A stretch of DNA of 64,000 nt, from NCBI GenBank assembly GCA_020851565.1, contig JADZCN010000037.1, positions 168,716 to 232,715 of the forward strand, read 5' to 3'. The DNA is from Acidobacteriota bacterium. Its GTDB lineage: Bacteria; Acidobacteriota; Vicinamibacteria; Vicinamibacterales; UBA2999. Both the position numbers and the translations under genes were made by a program. Shown here one piece after another: positions 49,897 to 57,394 of this stretch (position 1 is the stretch's first letter; each line of letters opens with the position of its first letter). The notes under the pieces are model-generated. The model worked only from the letters and a program-made list of their open reading frames with translations, ran no database searches and was not told where the DNA came from.

Positions 49897-50652
49897 GTGA
49901 TCGCGCCCGCCGTGACCGCCGAATCCCGCATGCCGCCGCACGTGCTGATCGTCGAGGACGACGCCCACATCCGGGATCTCATCGTCCTGCACCTGGGCCT
50001 GGAAGGGCTGCAGTCCACCGCCGTGGGCGACGGACGAGACGCACTGGATCGCGTGTCCACCACGCCCTACGATCTCGTCGTCCTGGACCTCATGCTGCCC
50101 GGCGTGGACGGCATCTCCATCTGCCGGGCGCTCAGGCGGTCCGGCCCCAACCAGGACGTGCCCGTGCTGATGCTGACGGCACGGCGCGAGGAGAGCGACA
50201 AGGTCCTGGGCCTCGAGAGCGGCGCCGACGACTACCTGGCCAAGCCGTTCGGGGTGCGCGAGCTGGTGGCGCGCGTGCGCGCGCTGCTTCGCCGGCCGCG
50301 GGTGTCGCAGATTCTGGCCGCCGCGGGCGAGAACGGCGGGCTGTCGGAGCGGCCCGTCAGCATCCACGGCATCGAGATCGACCCGGCGCGCCGGCGCGTC
50401 CGCGTGCGCGGACAGGAGGTGGAGCTCACCGCCCAGGAGTTCCGCCTGCTCCACCTGCTGGCGTCGCATCCCGGGATCGTCTTCAGCCGCGAGGCGTTGC
50501 TGTCCCGGGTGTGGTCGGATCAGACCTTCGTCACGCCGCGCAGCGTGGACACGCTCGTCAAGCGCCTCCGCCGCCGCGTGGAGGCCACGCCCGCCGAGCC
50601 GAAACTGGTGTTAACCATCTGGGGAAGCGGGTACAAGTTCGCCGATGTCTGA
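49897..50652 (+). CDS. OmpR-family response regulator
   Basis: 251 aa. The receiver domain has VLIVEDDAHIRDLI acidic pair, phosphoacceptor D64 in DLVVLDLMLPG, Thr in LMLTARREES and Lys in YLAKPFGVREL. A winged-helix DNA-binding domain with LTAQEFRLLHLLASHPGIVF and SVDTLVKRLRRRVE occupies the C-terminus. The GTG at 49897 gives 11 extra residues before MPPHVLIVEDD; ATG 49930 is at least as likely. It overlaps the kinase gene by 8 nt, so the two are co-translated. Likely targets are its own operon and the adjacent spy-like gene. Confidence 0.95.
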   Translation: MIAPAVTAESRMPPHVLIVEDDAHIRDLIVLHLGLEGLQSTAVGDGRDALDRVSTTPYDLVVLDLMLPGVDGISICRALRRSGPNQDVPVLMLTARREESDKVLGLESGADDYLAKPFGVRELVARVRALLRRPRVSQILAAAGENGGLSERPVSIHGIEIDPARRRVRVRGQEVELTAQEFRLLHLLASHPGIVFSREALLSRVWSDQTFVTPRSVDTLVKRLRRRVEATPAEPKLVLTIWGSGYKFADV

Positions 50653-52126
50653 ACGACGCTGGCACCGCAGCCTCTACTGGCGCATTGCGCTGGGCTTCAT
50701 CGTCCTGCTGGCGGTGCTGCTCGTGGCGCAGGCCGCATCGTTCGTCTGGATCGCGGTGCAGACGGAAGGGGGACAGCCCGAGCGCGTCGGGCAGGACTTC
50801 GCGGGGCTGGTGGCCAACGAGTTCGAATCGGCGCTGGCGCAGAACCCGGCGCTCGATCTCCGGCAGTACGCGACGAGGCGCCTCGCCGAGTTCCATCGGC
50901 CGGCCTTCGTGGCCCTTCGGAATGGTGCCGTGATTGGGCCACCCGGCGAGGAGGTCCCGCCGGGCATCGCGCGGTTTGCCGAGGCCCGGAGGCGCCCGCC
51001 GCGCGGGATGGGGCGCGAGCGCCTGCCCCGCGAAGGCGGCGCCCCCCCCGCGGGCGCCTTCGGCGGCCCGCCGCCCATGTTCGCCCGCCGCCGGTTGGCC
51101 ATCGCGCCGGTGCGATTCAACGGTGAGATCGTGGCCACCGTGTTCGTGGCGCCCACCGTGGGCGTGCGCCGCATCACGGAGGAGCTTGGGCCATGGCTGG
51201 CGATCGGCGGCGTATTGCTGCTGCTGGGCGGCACGGCGGTGGCGGCGCTCCTGGTCTTTCGCCCGGCCCATGCGCAGCTGCGCGCGCTGGAGGAGGCGGC
51301 GCGACGCTTCGGCGAGGGCGATCTGCGCGCGCGGGCGCCCGCGACCGGCGCGGACGAAGTGGCGTCCGTGGCGCACGCCTTCAACCAGATGGCCGACGAC
51401 CTCGCCGCCCGCCAGACCCAGCTGGCCGAGGCCGACCGCGCCCGCCGACAGCTGCTGGCCGACGTTTCACACGAGCTGATGACGCCGCTCACGGCCATCC
51501 GCGGCTACGCCGACACGCTGACCCTGCCGCAGTTCGGCCCGCAGGCGCAGGACGGGCAGCGCTACGTGCGCATCATCCAGGAGGAAGTGGAGCGAATCGA
51601 GCGGCTGGTGGGCGACCTGCTGGATCTGGCCCGCTTCGAGGCTGCCGGCATGACGCTGGTGACCGAGGACGTGCCGGTCGCGGAGCTCTTCGACCGGGTG
51701 GTGGCCCGGCACGAGCACGCCGCTCGAGAAAAGCAGGTGACCATCGACGTGCGGCTGCCGGACGAGGAGATGGCCATCGTGGCGGATCCGCGGAGGATGG
51801 AGCAGGCGCTGCAGAACCTGGCCGCCAACGCCCTGCGCCACACGCCAGTGGGCGGGCGCGTCACGCTCAGCGCCGAGCAACACGGTGGGCGCACCTGGCT
51901 CCGCGTGGCCGACACCGGCCGCGGCATCCCGCCCGAGCACCTGCCGCACATCTTCGATCGCTTCTACAAGGCCGATCCCTCGCGCGCCGAAACCGGATCC
52001 GGCCTCGGCCTCTCGATCGTCAAGGCGATCGTCGAGCGGCACGGGGCGACGGTGACGGCGCGCAGCACGCCAGGGGTGGAGACAGTCTTCGAGATAGAGC
52101 TGTCAGCCACACAGTCCCGCCCCTGA
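50645..52126 (+). CDS. sensor histidine kinase
   Basis: 493 aa. Two membrane segments (IALGFIVLLAVLLVAQAASFV near 14-34; WLAIGGVLLLLGGTAVAALLVF near 180-202) bracket a ~145-residue periplasmic sensor rich in Arg and Pro (RRPPRGMGRERLPREGG). Then HAMP (~203-255), the phosphoacceptor H276 in LADVSHELMTPLTAIRGY, and a HATPase domain with N box (QNLAANALRHTP), G1 (VADTGRGIP), F and G2 (TGSGLGLSIVKAIV). It phosphorylates the preceding regulator. The arginine-rich periplasmic loop is unusual and could bind anionic lipid or the Spy-like protein. Confidence 0.95.
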   Translation: MSERRWHRSLYWRIALGFIVLLAVLLVAQAASFVWIAVQTEGGQPERVGQDFAGLVANEFESALAQNPALDLRQYATRRLAEFHRPAFVALRNGAVIGPPGEEVPPGIARFAEARRRPPRGMGRERLPREGGAPPAGAFGGPPPMFARRRLAIAPVRFNGEIVATVFVAPTVGVRRITEELGPWLAIGGVLLLLGGTAVAALLVFRPAHAQLRALEEAARRFGEGDLRARAPATGADEVASVAHAFNQMADDLAARQTQLAEADRARRQLLADVSHELMTPLTAIRGYADTLTLPQFGPQAQDGQRYVRIIQEEVERIERLVGDLLDLARFEAAGMTLVTEDVPVAELFDRVVARHEHAAREKQVTIDVRLPDEEMAIVADPRRMEQALQNLAANALRHTPVGGRVTLSAEQHGGRTWLRVADTGRGIPPEHLPHIFDRFYKADPSRAETGSGLGLSIVKAIVERHGATVTARSTPGVETVFEIELSATQSRP

Positions 52127-52195
52127 CCCCGAGCGTCCCGCCCGCACGCGCCTTCGCTCCGAAGCTGGCGCGGGAGCCTCGGCGGCGCAGGCCCG

Positions 52196-52363
52196 CCCGC
52201 ACCCGTGCGCACCCGCCCGCACCCGTGCGCACCCGCCCGCACCCGTGCGCACCCGCCCGCACCTGTTCGCACTCGCCGCACCCGTGCGCACCCGCCCACA
52301 CCTGTTCGCACCCGCCCGCACCGTTCGCACCCGCCCGCACCCGTTCGCACCCGCCGCACCCGT
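52196..52363. repeat. CGCACCCGCCCGCACCC repeat array
   Basis: About fifteen 10-11 nt units (CGCACCCGTG, CGCACCCGCC, CGCACCTGTT) between the histidine kinase and the beta-barrel gene. It ends at the latter's stop codon. Confidence 0.85.
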
Positions 52364-53067
52364 CAGAACCTCCAGCCGATGCCGATGCCGAACACCAGGT
52401 TCAACAGCACGTTCGACACCACGCGGCTGTACGAGCCATCGGCCGGAGCGCCGGTGATCGGTGAGTCGCCCGGGCCGTTCGCTGCCCTGGGGCCACCCAC
52501 CGCCTGGAACTGCCCCTCGAGGCGAAGCGCAAGCCCTCCGCGTGCGGATCCGATCTCCATGCCGGCGATGGCCTGCAGGCCGGGCCGGGTGCGTCTTGGC
52601 GGCGGGGACAACTCCGAGGTGTAGCGATACAGGCCGCCGCCCGCACCCACGTAGCCGCCGGGCAGCCCAGGGGTCTGCCGCAGAACCGACGCCGTGACCC
52701 GCGTGATGGCGATCCGTTCCGTGGGCAATGGCGCCGGAAGCCCGGTCTGGCCGTCGAATCTCCAGGCGGCTCGTCCGAACTCCCCGCGCGCGCGCCACCC
52801 TGCGCCGAGCGGCCAGTCCGCATTGACCGCGAAGTCCGCCGTCTGCTTATCGCTGACGACGTTCTGATCGCTGTTGAACGCGGCGTGCACCATGGCGCCA
52901 ATTCCGGGCCGGGTGTTCGCTGGAGTCTGTGCGGCCGCGCTCGTGGCTGCACCCGTCCCCGCAAGGACCGCGATCACCAGCCACCCACCGGCTCGCCCCA
53001 GCGGCGAGGTCGTCAGCGCACGGGCCGCCGCGTGACCGGACATGTCGCGGCGAGTGACGTTGCGCAT
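52363..53067 (-). CDS. outer-membrane beta-barrel-like protein
   Basis: 234 aa. A signal peptide (GWLVIAVLAGTGAATSAAAQ) is followed by alternating amphipathic strands (DFAVNADWPLGAGWRARGEF, SVLRQTPGLPGGYVGAGGG, LALRLEGQFQAVGG). It ends in IGIGWRF: a terminal Phe after an aromatic residue is the classical BAM-recognition signal. About eight strands fit an OmpA/OmpX-sized barrel. Last of five tightly packed exported-protein genes on this strand; 7 nt after the lipoprotein gene. Substrate unknown. Confidence 0.8.
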   Translation of the reverse strand: MRNVTRRDMSGHAAARALTTSPLGRAGGWLVIAVLAGTGAATSAAAQTPANTRPGIGAMVHAAFNSDQNVVSDKQTADFAVNADWPLGAGWRARGEFGRAAWRFDGQTGLPAPLPTERIAITRVTASVLRQTPGLPGGYVGAGGGLYRYTSELSPPPRRTRPGLQAIAGMEIGSARGGLALRLEGQFQAVGGPRAANGPGDSPITGAPADGSYSRVVSNVLLNLVFGIGIGWRF

Positions 53068-53074
53068 GGCGCCG

Positions 53075-53599
53075 TTACCGCGACAGCTCGACCGTCCCGG
53101 ACAGGGACGCGGTGCAGGTGAAGTAGAGGCTCGTGCCGGCCAGCCGGCGTGCCGATACCGTGACCTCGAGAGCCCAATCGCCGACCGGCAGCGGACCCAC
53201 CGGCCCGGATGGGGGCGGGCAGGCCAGGCGGTTCTCAGGCGTGAGCAGCATTCGCGCTTCCGCGTCGGTGACCGTCCCGGTGAGCGAGCCCGAGTCGTAG
53301 CGGCCCGCGTTTGGAAAGCTCACGGTCCAGCCACCAGTGAGCAGCCGGCCGAGACCGGCAACGGTTCGTTCCTCGAGCACGACGACGAGGCGTCCCGTGC
53401 CGGCGCTCGGCTCGCTGACGGTGCCTGTCCACGTGCCCGACAACGTGTTGAAGGCGGGCGTCGGCGCCGTGGGCCCGTTGGTGTCGTCGCCGCACCCGGC
53501 CGAGCCGAGGCACGCGAAGACGACAATGCAGAGCAGCACGGTGATGGGCCTGAACGCCGACGGCCCGTTACCTGACGGCATGAAACGCGCTATATCCAT
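53075..53599 (-). CDS. lipoprotein of unknown function
   Basis: 174 aa. Lipoprotein signal (ITVLLCIVVFACLGSAGC, lipobox Gly-Ser-Ala-Gly-Cys), then a Thr/Gly-rich, beta-strand-like domain (LSGTWTGTVSEPSAG, GSLTGTVTDAEARMLL, TSLYFTCTASLSGTVEL), the pattern of small immunoglobulin- or lipocalin-like lipoproteins. GGGAG 6 nt before the ATG at 53599 fixes the start, which overlaps the upstream PQQ gene by 32 nt; ATG 53581 is the alternative. I do not recognise the family. Two cysteines (RLACPPP and YFTCTAS) could form a disulfide. Confidence 0.75.
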   Translation of the reverse strand: MDIARFMPSGNGPSAFRPITVLLCIVVFACLGSAGCGDDTNGPTAPTPAFNTLSGTWTGTVSEPSAGTGRLVVVLEERTVAGLGRLLTGGWTVSFPNAGRYDSGSLTGTVTDAEARMLLTPENRLACPPPSGPVGPLPVGDWALEVTVSARRLAGTSLYFTCTASLSGTVELSR

Positions 53600-54821
53600 C
53601 GACGGCTCCCGAAACGATGACGAGATCTCCCCAGAGGATCGGCGGCCACAGGATGCTGGCCGTCCAGTCGCCCACGCGCCACACCTCCGCACCATCGCTC
53701 GCCTGCAGCGCGATCAACGTGCCCCCGGCGAAGGGGATGTAGACGACATCTCCCATCGCTTCGATGCGGTAGATGACCGACCCGAGGCGCCCGGCCGAGT
53801 AGCGCCATCGCTCCTCGCGTGAGTCCAGGTCGTAGGCGGCGATCTCGCCGGTGAGCGACCCGCTGATCAGCGTCCGCCCGGAGACCGCGAGGCCGCGGAA
53901 GTCGCGCGCGGGATCGATGAGGTTGCCCGGCTGCACGGTGACCGGCGGGAGCGACCAGCGGTCGTTGCCCGTCGCGACGTCGTACGCGTGGATGATGCCG
54001 TCGCCGGCCGACACGATGACCAGGTCGTCCACGAAGACGGGCCCTCCTGCCCAGCTGACGCTGAGCGATCGATCCCGCGGCGCCGGGAACGCACGCTTCC
54101 ACACGATGCGCCCGCTGGCGGCGTCCACCAGGACGATGCCGCCCAGGCTGGGCGCGACGAACTCCGTGTAGCCAGCGGCGACGTAGGCGCCGCTGAACCT
54201 TGGCGGGTACACCGTGGTCTTGCCGTCGGTCGCGACCACCGCGGTCCATCGGGGACGGCCCGTCAGCGTGTCCACGGCGTAGAGCCGCCCGCTCGGCGAG
54301 CCGGCAAAGATGACACCGTCGGCGGTGGCCTGGTAGCCGAGATAGAAGCCTGGCCCGTAGCCGTCGCTCGGCTCGAATCGCCAGCGCAGGGTCCCCGTGA
54401 GCCGATTGAAGCCCAGGACGTTGTCGTCGCCGACGACAACCACGGAACCGGCGACCACCACCGTGCCGCCGGTGCCTCCGAACCCGCTTTCGTTCGTCGG
54501 TTGGCGCCATCGCACCTGCCCGCTCGCGGCGTCCACTGCCACGAGCTCGTGATACTTCGACAGGAAGAAGGCCGTGGTGTCGTCGGCGGCCGGGCTCCCC
54601 ACGGCCGCCCCGGCCACCGTCCACGCTCGCTCGAGGATGCGCGGATTGGCGGTGGGCCCAGGAGGCCGCAGGGGCGGGACGGGTTGCCCCGGCACCGGCG
54701 GCGGCCCTGGCGGTCCCGACTGACCGGGGGCCCCCGGCTGGTCGGTCGTCGCGGCCAGGGAGACCGCGACGATGACCAACCAGAGCACACCCGGGAGAAC
54801 GAGTCGTGTGAACCGGCTCAT
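53568..54821 (-). CDS. exported PQQ-like beta-propeller protein
   Basis: 417 aa. A signal/anchor segment LVLPGVLWLVIVAVSLAA precedes a Pro/Gly linker (PGPPPVPGQPVPP) and about six blades of PQQ-type repeats. Each contains a variant of VAVDAASGQVRW, YAVDTLTGRPRW or AYDVATGNDRW. It looks like the BamB / PQQ_2 family (a protein-binding scaffold) without catalytic residues of quinoprotein dehydrogenases. The ATG overlaps the stop of the lipase-lectin gene as ATGA, so the two are translationally coupled. It may organise the neighbouring outer-membrane or secreted proteins; no direct evidence. Confidence 0.85.
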   Translation of the reverse strand: MSRFTRLVLPGVLWLVIVAVSLAATTDQPGAPGQSGPPGPPPVPGQPVPPLRPPGPTANPRILERAWTVAGAAVGSPAADDTTAFFLSKYHELVAVDAASGQVRWRQPTNESGFGGTGGTVVVAGSVVVVGDDNVLGFNRLTGTLRWRFEPSDGYGPGFYLGYQATADGVIFAGSPSGRLYAVDTLTGRPRWTAVVATDGKTTVYPPRFSGAYVAAGYTEFVAPSLGGIVLVDAASGRIVWKRAFPAPRDRSLSVSWAGGPVFVDDLVIVSAGDGIIHAYDVATGNDRWSLPPVTVQPGNLIDPARDFRGLAVSGRTLISGSLTGEIAAYDLDSREERWRYSAGRLGSVIYRIEAMGDVVYIPFAGGTLIALQASDGAEVWRVGDWTASILWPPILWGDLVIVSGAVDGYSAFHAVR

Positions 54822-56245
54822 GGCCTCCACCAGAGGGGATAGCCATAGTAGTCGTAGACAACCAGGTTGCCGTCCCCCTGAATCGCCAGCCATGCCCCGG
54901 GGTAGCCGGCCGTGCCGGACGACCACAGCGGGACGCCGCTGGCGTTGTAGACCACGAGATTGCCATCGGCCTGCATGGCGACCTGCCCCGGCTGGAAGGT
55001 CATGCTCGCCCACAGGGGATGGCCGTCGCTCCTCCGGTAAAGCACCAGGTTACCGTCGGACTGGTAGACGAGCTCGAACTCTCCATTCGATGAGCGGCGC
55101 GACTCGCCGGGCACCAGGCTGTCGCCCGACGCCAGGACGTCGGAGGGTGTGGACGGCGGCGGGGGCGGTGGCGGTGCGCTGGTCCGCGGGAGCACGCCCA
55201 TGTGGGTCGTGAGCCCGTACGAGATGACGCCGTCGCTCACCTGCGGCTCCTGCAGGTGCGACGGCCCGTGGACGAACAGGTTCCGGCCGCCGGGGTAGTG
55301 CTGGCTCCACACCGGGACGATGCCGTCGTGCGGCGTGCGGCAGGTGGCGTCGTTGGTCACGGTCAGGCACCACTCCGGATCGATCCGCCGCAGCCCCTGC
55401 GCCACGCGGAACAGCCGGCTCGCGATGGTGAGCGCGGTGAAGTTGGAGGGGTAATTGGCCATGAGAAGGCTGCCAGCGGTCTCGAGGGTGGCGATGGCGT
55501 ACCACACGCGGCTGTACCAGGTTTCGGCGGCGACACGGTCGTAGAGCCGGATGGGCCCCATCCGCCAGTAGCCCTCGAGCTCGTAGGCGATGCTCACGCG
55601 GGCCGGCACGGCCGCGGCCTCGCGCGCCAGATTCGACGATCCGTTCAGCTGCCCGATGTAGGCCGACCGCGTGGACATCTGCGGTACGACCGGATACTGC
55701 GACAGCACTCCGAGCCCCGCGATGGCGCCCCAGCTGGAATACGAGACACCCTGGGCGTACCTCAGCGCCATCTCGACGAACACGTACAGGTCCCACCACT
55801 CGTTCGGCTGCGCGCCCATCAGCCCGAAGACACCGCTCGCGGTGTTGTAGAGCCCTTCGTGGAACCCCAGGACCGACAGCATGCGGTCAACCGCGGGTGC
55901 ACCCTGCTGCGGCGAGCCCACGGTCATCACGCCGCTCAGGTTCCGCAGCCGGCTCCACTGGCGCGCGGCGACGCCGCCGTTGCTGTGCCCGATGGCAATG
56001 GCGCTCGGGGGAAGGCCGCCGTACTGGTTCTGCAGGCTCTGCGCCTGCACCTCGAAGGTTTCCGCCCACGGCACGCCGGGGACGTAGGTGGTGATGGCGA
56101 GCGTGGCGCGCAGGCGATCCGCGGCGTCGCGCCAGGTCCCCGGGCTGCCGTTCAACCCGTGCACGAAGACGGTGGGGCGATCCTGCGCTGCGAGCGGCAC
56201 GCCCACGGAGGCGATGAGGATGAGGGCGAGGAGTCGGGTGCGCAT
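54818..56245 (-). CDS. secreted alpha/beta-hydrolase (lipase) with C-terminal B-lectin
   Basis: 475 aa. Signal peptide RTRLLALILIASVGVPLAAQ; residues ~25-330 are a PGAP1/lipase-like hydrolase with FVHGLNGSPGTW (oxyanion region), the nucleophile elbow IAIGHSNGGVAARQW, a downstream Asp in CRTPHDGIVPVW and a His in NLFVHGPSHLQEP. A Pro-rich linker (PPPPPPPSTPSD) leads to a ~100-residue domain with three QxDGNLVxY repeats (YQSDGNLVLYRR, MQADGNLVVYNA, IQGDGNLVVYDY), the mannose-binding motif of monocot-type lectins. It likely docks on a glycan and hydrolyses a nearby ester. GGAGG is 5 nt before the ATG. Two nt downstream of the preceding gene in the operon. Confidence 0.9.
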   Translation of the reverse strand: MRTRLLALILIASVGVPLAAQDRPTVFVHGLNGSPGTWRDAADRLRATLAITTYVPGVPWAETFEVQAQSLQNQYGGLPPSAIAIGHSNGGVAARQWSRLRNLSGVMTVGSPQQGAPAVDRMLSVLGFHEGLYNTASGVFGLMGAQPNEWWDLYVFVEMALRYAQGVSYSSWGAIAGLGVLSQYPVVPQMSTRSAYIGQLNGSSNLAREAAAVPARVSIAYELEGYWRMGPIRLYDRVAAETWYSRVWYAIATLETAGSLLMANYPSNFTALTIASRLFRVAQGLRRIDPEWCLTVTNDATCRTPHDGIVPVWSQHYPGGRNLFVHGPSHLQEPQVSDGVISYGLTTHMGVLPRTSAPPPPPPPSTPSDVLASGDSLVPGESRRSSNGEFELVYQSDGNLVLYRRSDGHPLWASMTFQPGQVAMQADGNLVVYNASGVPLWSSGTAGYPGAWLAIQGDGNLVVYDYYGYPLWWRP

Positions 56246-56247
56246 GG

Positions 56248-57006
56248 CTACCTCCCCGATCCCACCGTCAGGTTGGCAAAGGCCATCGTCACGATGGCGC
56301 GTTCCTGGCCGGGCTCGGCCGGGATCTGCTCGTTGCGAATGGTGTGCCGGAACAGGCTGCCGTCGGCGCGCGCGGTGTATTCGAACCGCGTATGCTCCCG
56401 CAGCTCCCCGTCGTCGGTGACGGTGGATTCCATCACGACGCCCGAGCGGGGGTCGGCCAGCACCTCGGTGATACGCTCCCCGCTGTGCGCGACGAACCGA
56501 TGGAGGCCGCGCACGCGCCCGGCCGGCGCGCCGTACCGCTGCCGCAGGGCGAGGAGGCGCTCTTCGCTGCGGCGCGGGTCCAGCAGCAGCCCGTCCAGCC
56601 ACGACGCGGCGCCGTCGGGGACGGGGAGGCCGCGTTCGCCTTCGAGCGATAGGCGTGGGTTGAGGCGACCATCCTGGTCGTACACCTTCACGCCACGTGC
56701 GCCATCCGCGTACTCGACGCGGGCGCCGTCCAGCGGCGTGGGGATGGCGCCGGCCGGCGCCGGGCGATACGTCATTACCGTCGTCCAGCCCGACGAGGTG
56801 TGTCGCCGTTCGAGCGTGAAGGTCGTTGGCGGGGCCGCGGGCGACTGGCTGCCATCCGGCTGGACGACGAGGTGCGTGACCGTGACGTCTACGGCCACGG
56901 CGGGCGGAGAGACAAAGGCCGGCTGGGCGGCCTGGAGCGAGGCCGCCTGGCCGGCAAACGCCAGGAGAGAGGCACCGGCACACAGAAAACGAGCGCGAGC
57001 GGTCAT
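56248..57006 (-). CDS. exported protein of unknown function, first of the operon
   Basis: 252 aa. A signal peptide (FLCAGASLLAFAGQAASLQA) then a beta-rich domain with no membrane segment. Recognisable text includes VDVTVTHLVVQPDGSQSPA, GARVEYADGARGVKVYDQDG, and VMESTVTDDGELREHTRFEY. No family comes to mind. AAAGGA lies 6 nt before the ATG. It ends 2 nt before the lipase-lectin start, and the next three genes overlap or touch, so five exported proteins are read from one promoter region upstream of 57006. Confidence 0.75.
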   Translation of the reverse strand: MTARARFLCAGASLLAFAGQAASLQAAQPAFVSPPAVAVDVTVTHLVVQPDGSQSPAAPPTTFTLERRHTSSGWTTVMTYRPAPAGAIPTPLDGARVEYADGARGVKVYDQDGRLNPRLSLEGERGLPVPDGAASWLDGLLLDPRRSEERLLALRQRYGAPAGRVRGLHRFVAHSGERITEVLADPRSGVVMESTVTDDGELREHTRFEYTARADGSLFRHTIRNEQIPAEPGQERAIVTMAFANLTVGSGR

Positions 57007-57394
57007 GGCGAGTCCTTTCGGTGGGCCCGGCTGACCTCCTGTGCCCCTGCCCGAGCAGACGCCCGCCGTTCCTGCAACCGCGGTGCCCGGCCACGCCAGC
57101 ACGCTGACGCGCCTCAATCGATCAGTTTTGGAGGAGGATTCGCCAGGACTGCGTACCGCGCGGCAGGAGATTGGGCGGGCGACCGAGCCGGCCGGGTAGT
57201 TCGTGCCCGAAAGGGCGTGGACGTTGGGTAGGGAATACCCGGCACTCTCGTTCTGAGGTTCTGAGGTTCTGAGGTTCTGAGGTTCTCGGGTTCTGAGGTT
57301 CTGAGGTTCTGAGGTTCCGGGGGTTCTGAGGTTCTCGCGTGCTGCGGAGGGTCGCGCCGCAGGGGGGGCCCACGGCGCGGAGCGCCGCCCGCCG
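57007..57394. other. 388-nt gap with a GGTTCTGA repeat array
   Basis: Upstream region of the exported-protein operon. An array of about ten GGTTCTGA units spans 57254-57336, the same family as 49062-49147. The 57007-57250 part should carry the operon promoter, but I see no box pair I trust there. Confidence 0.7.
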
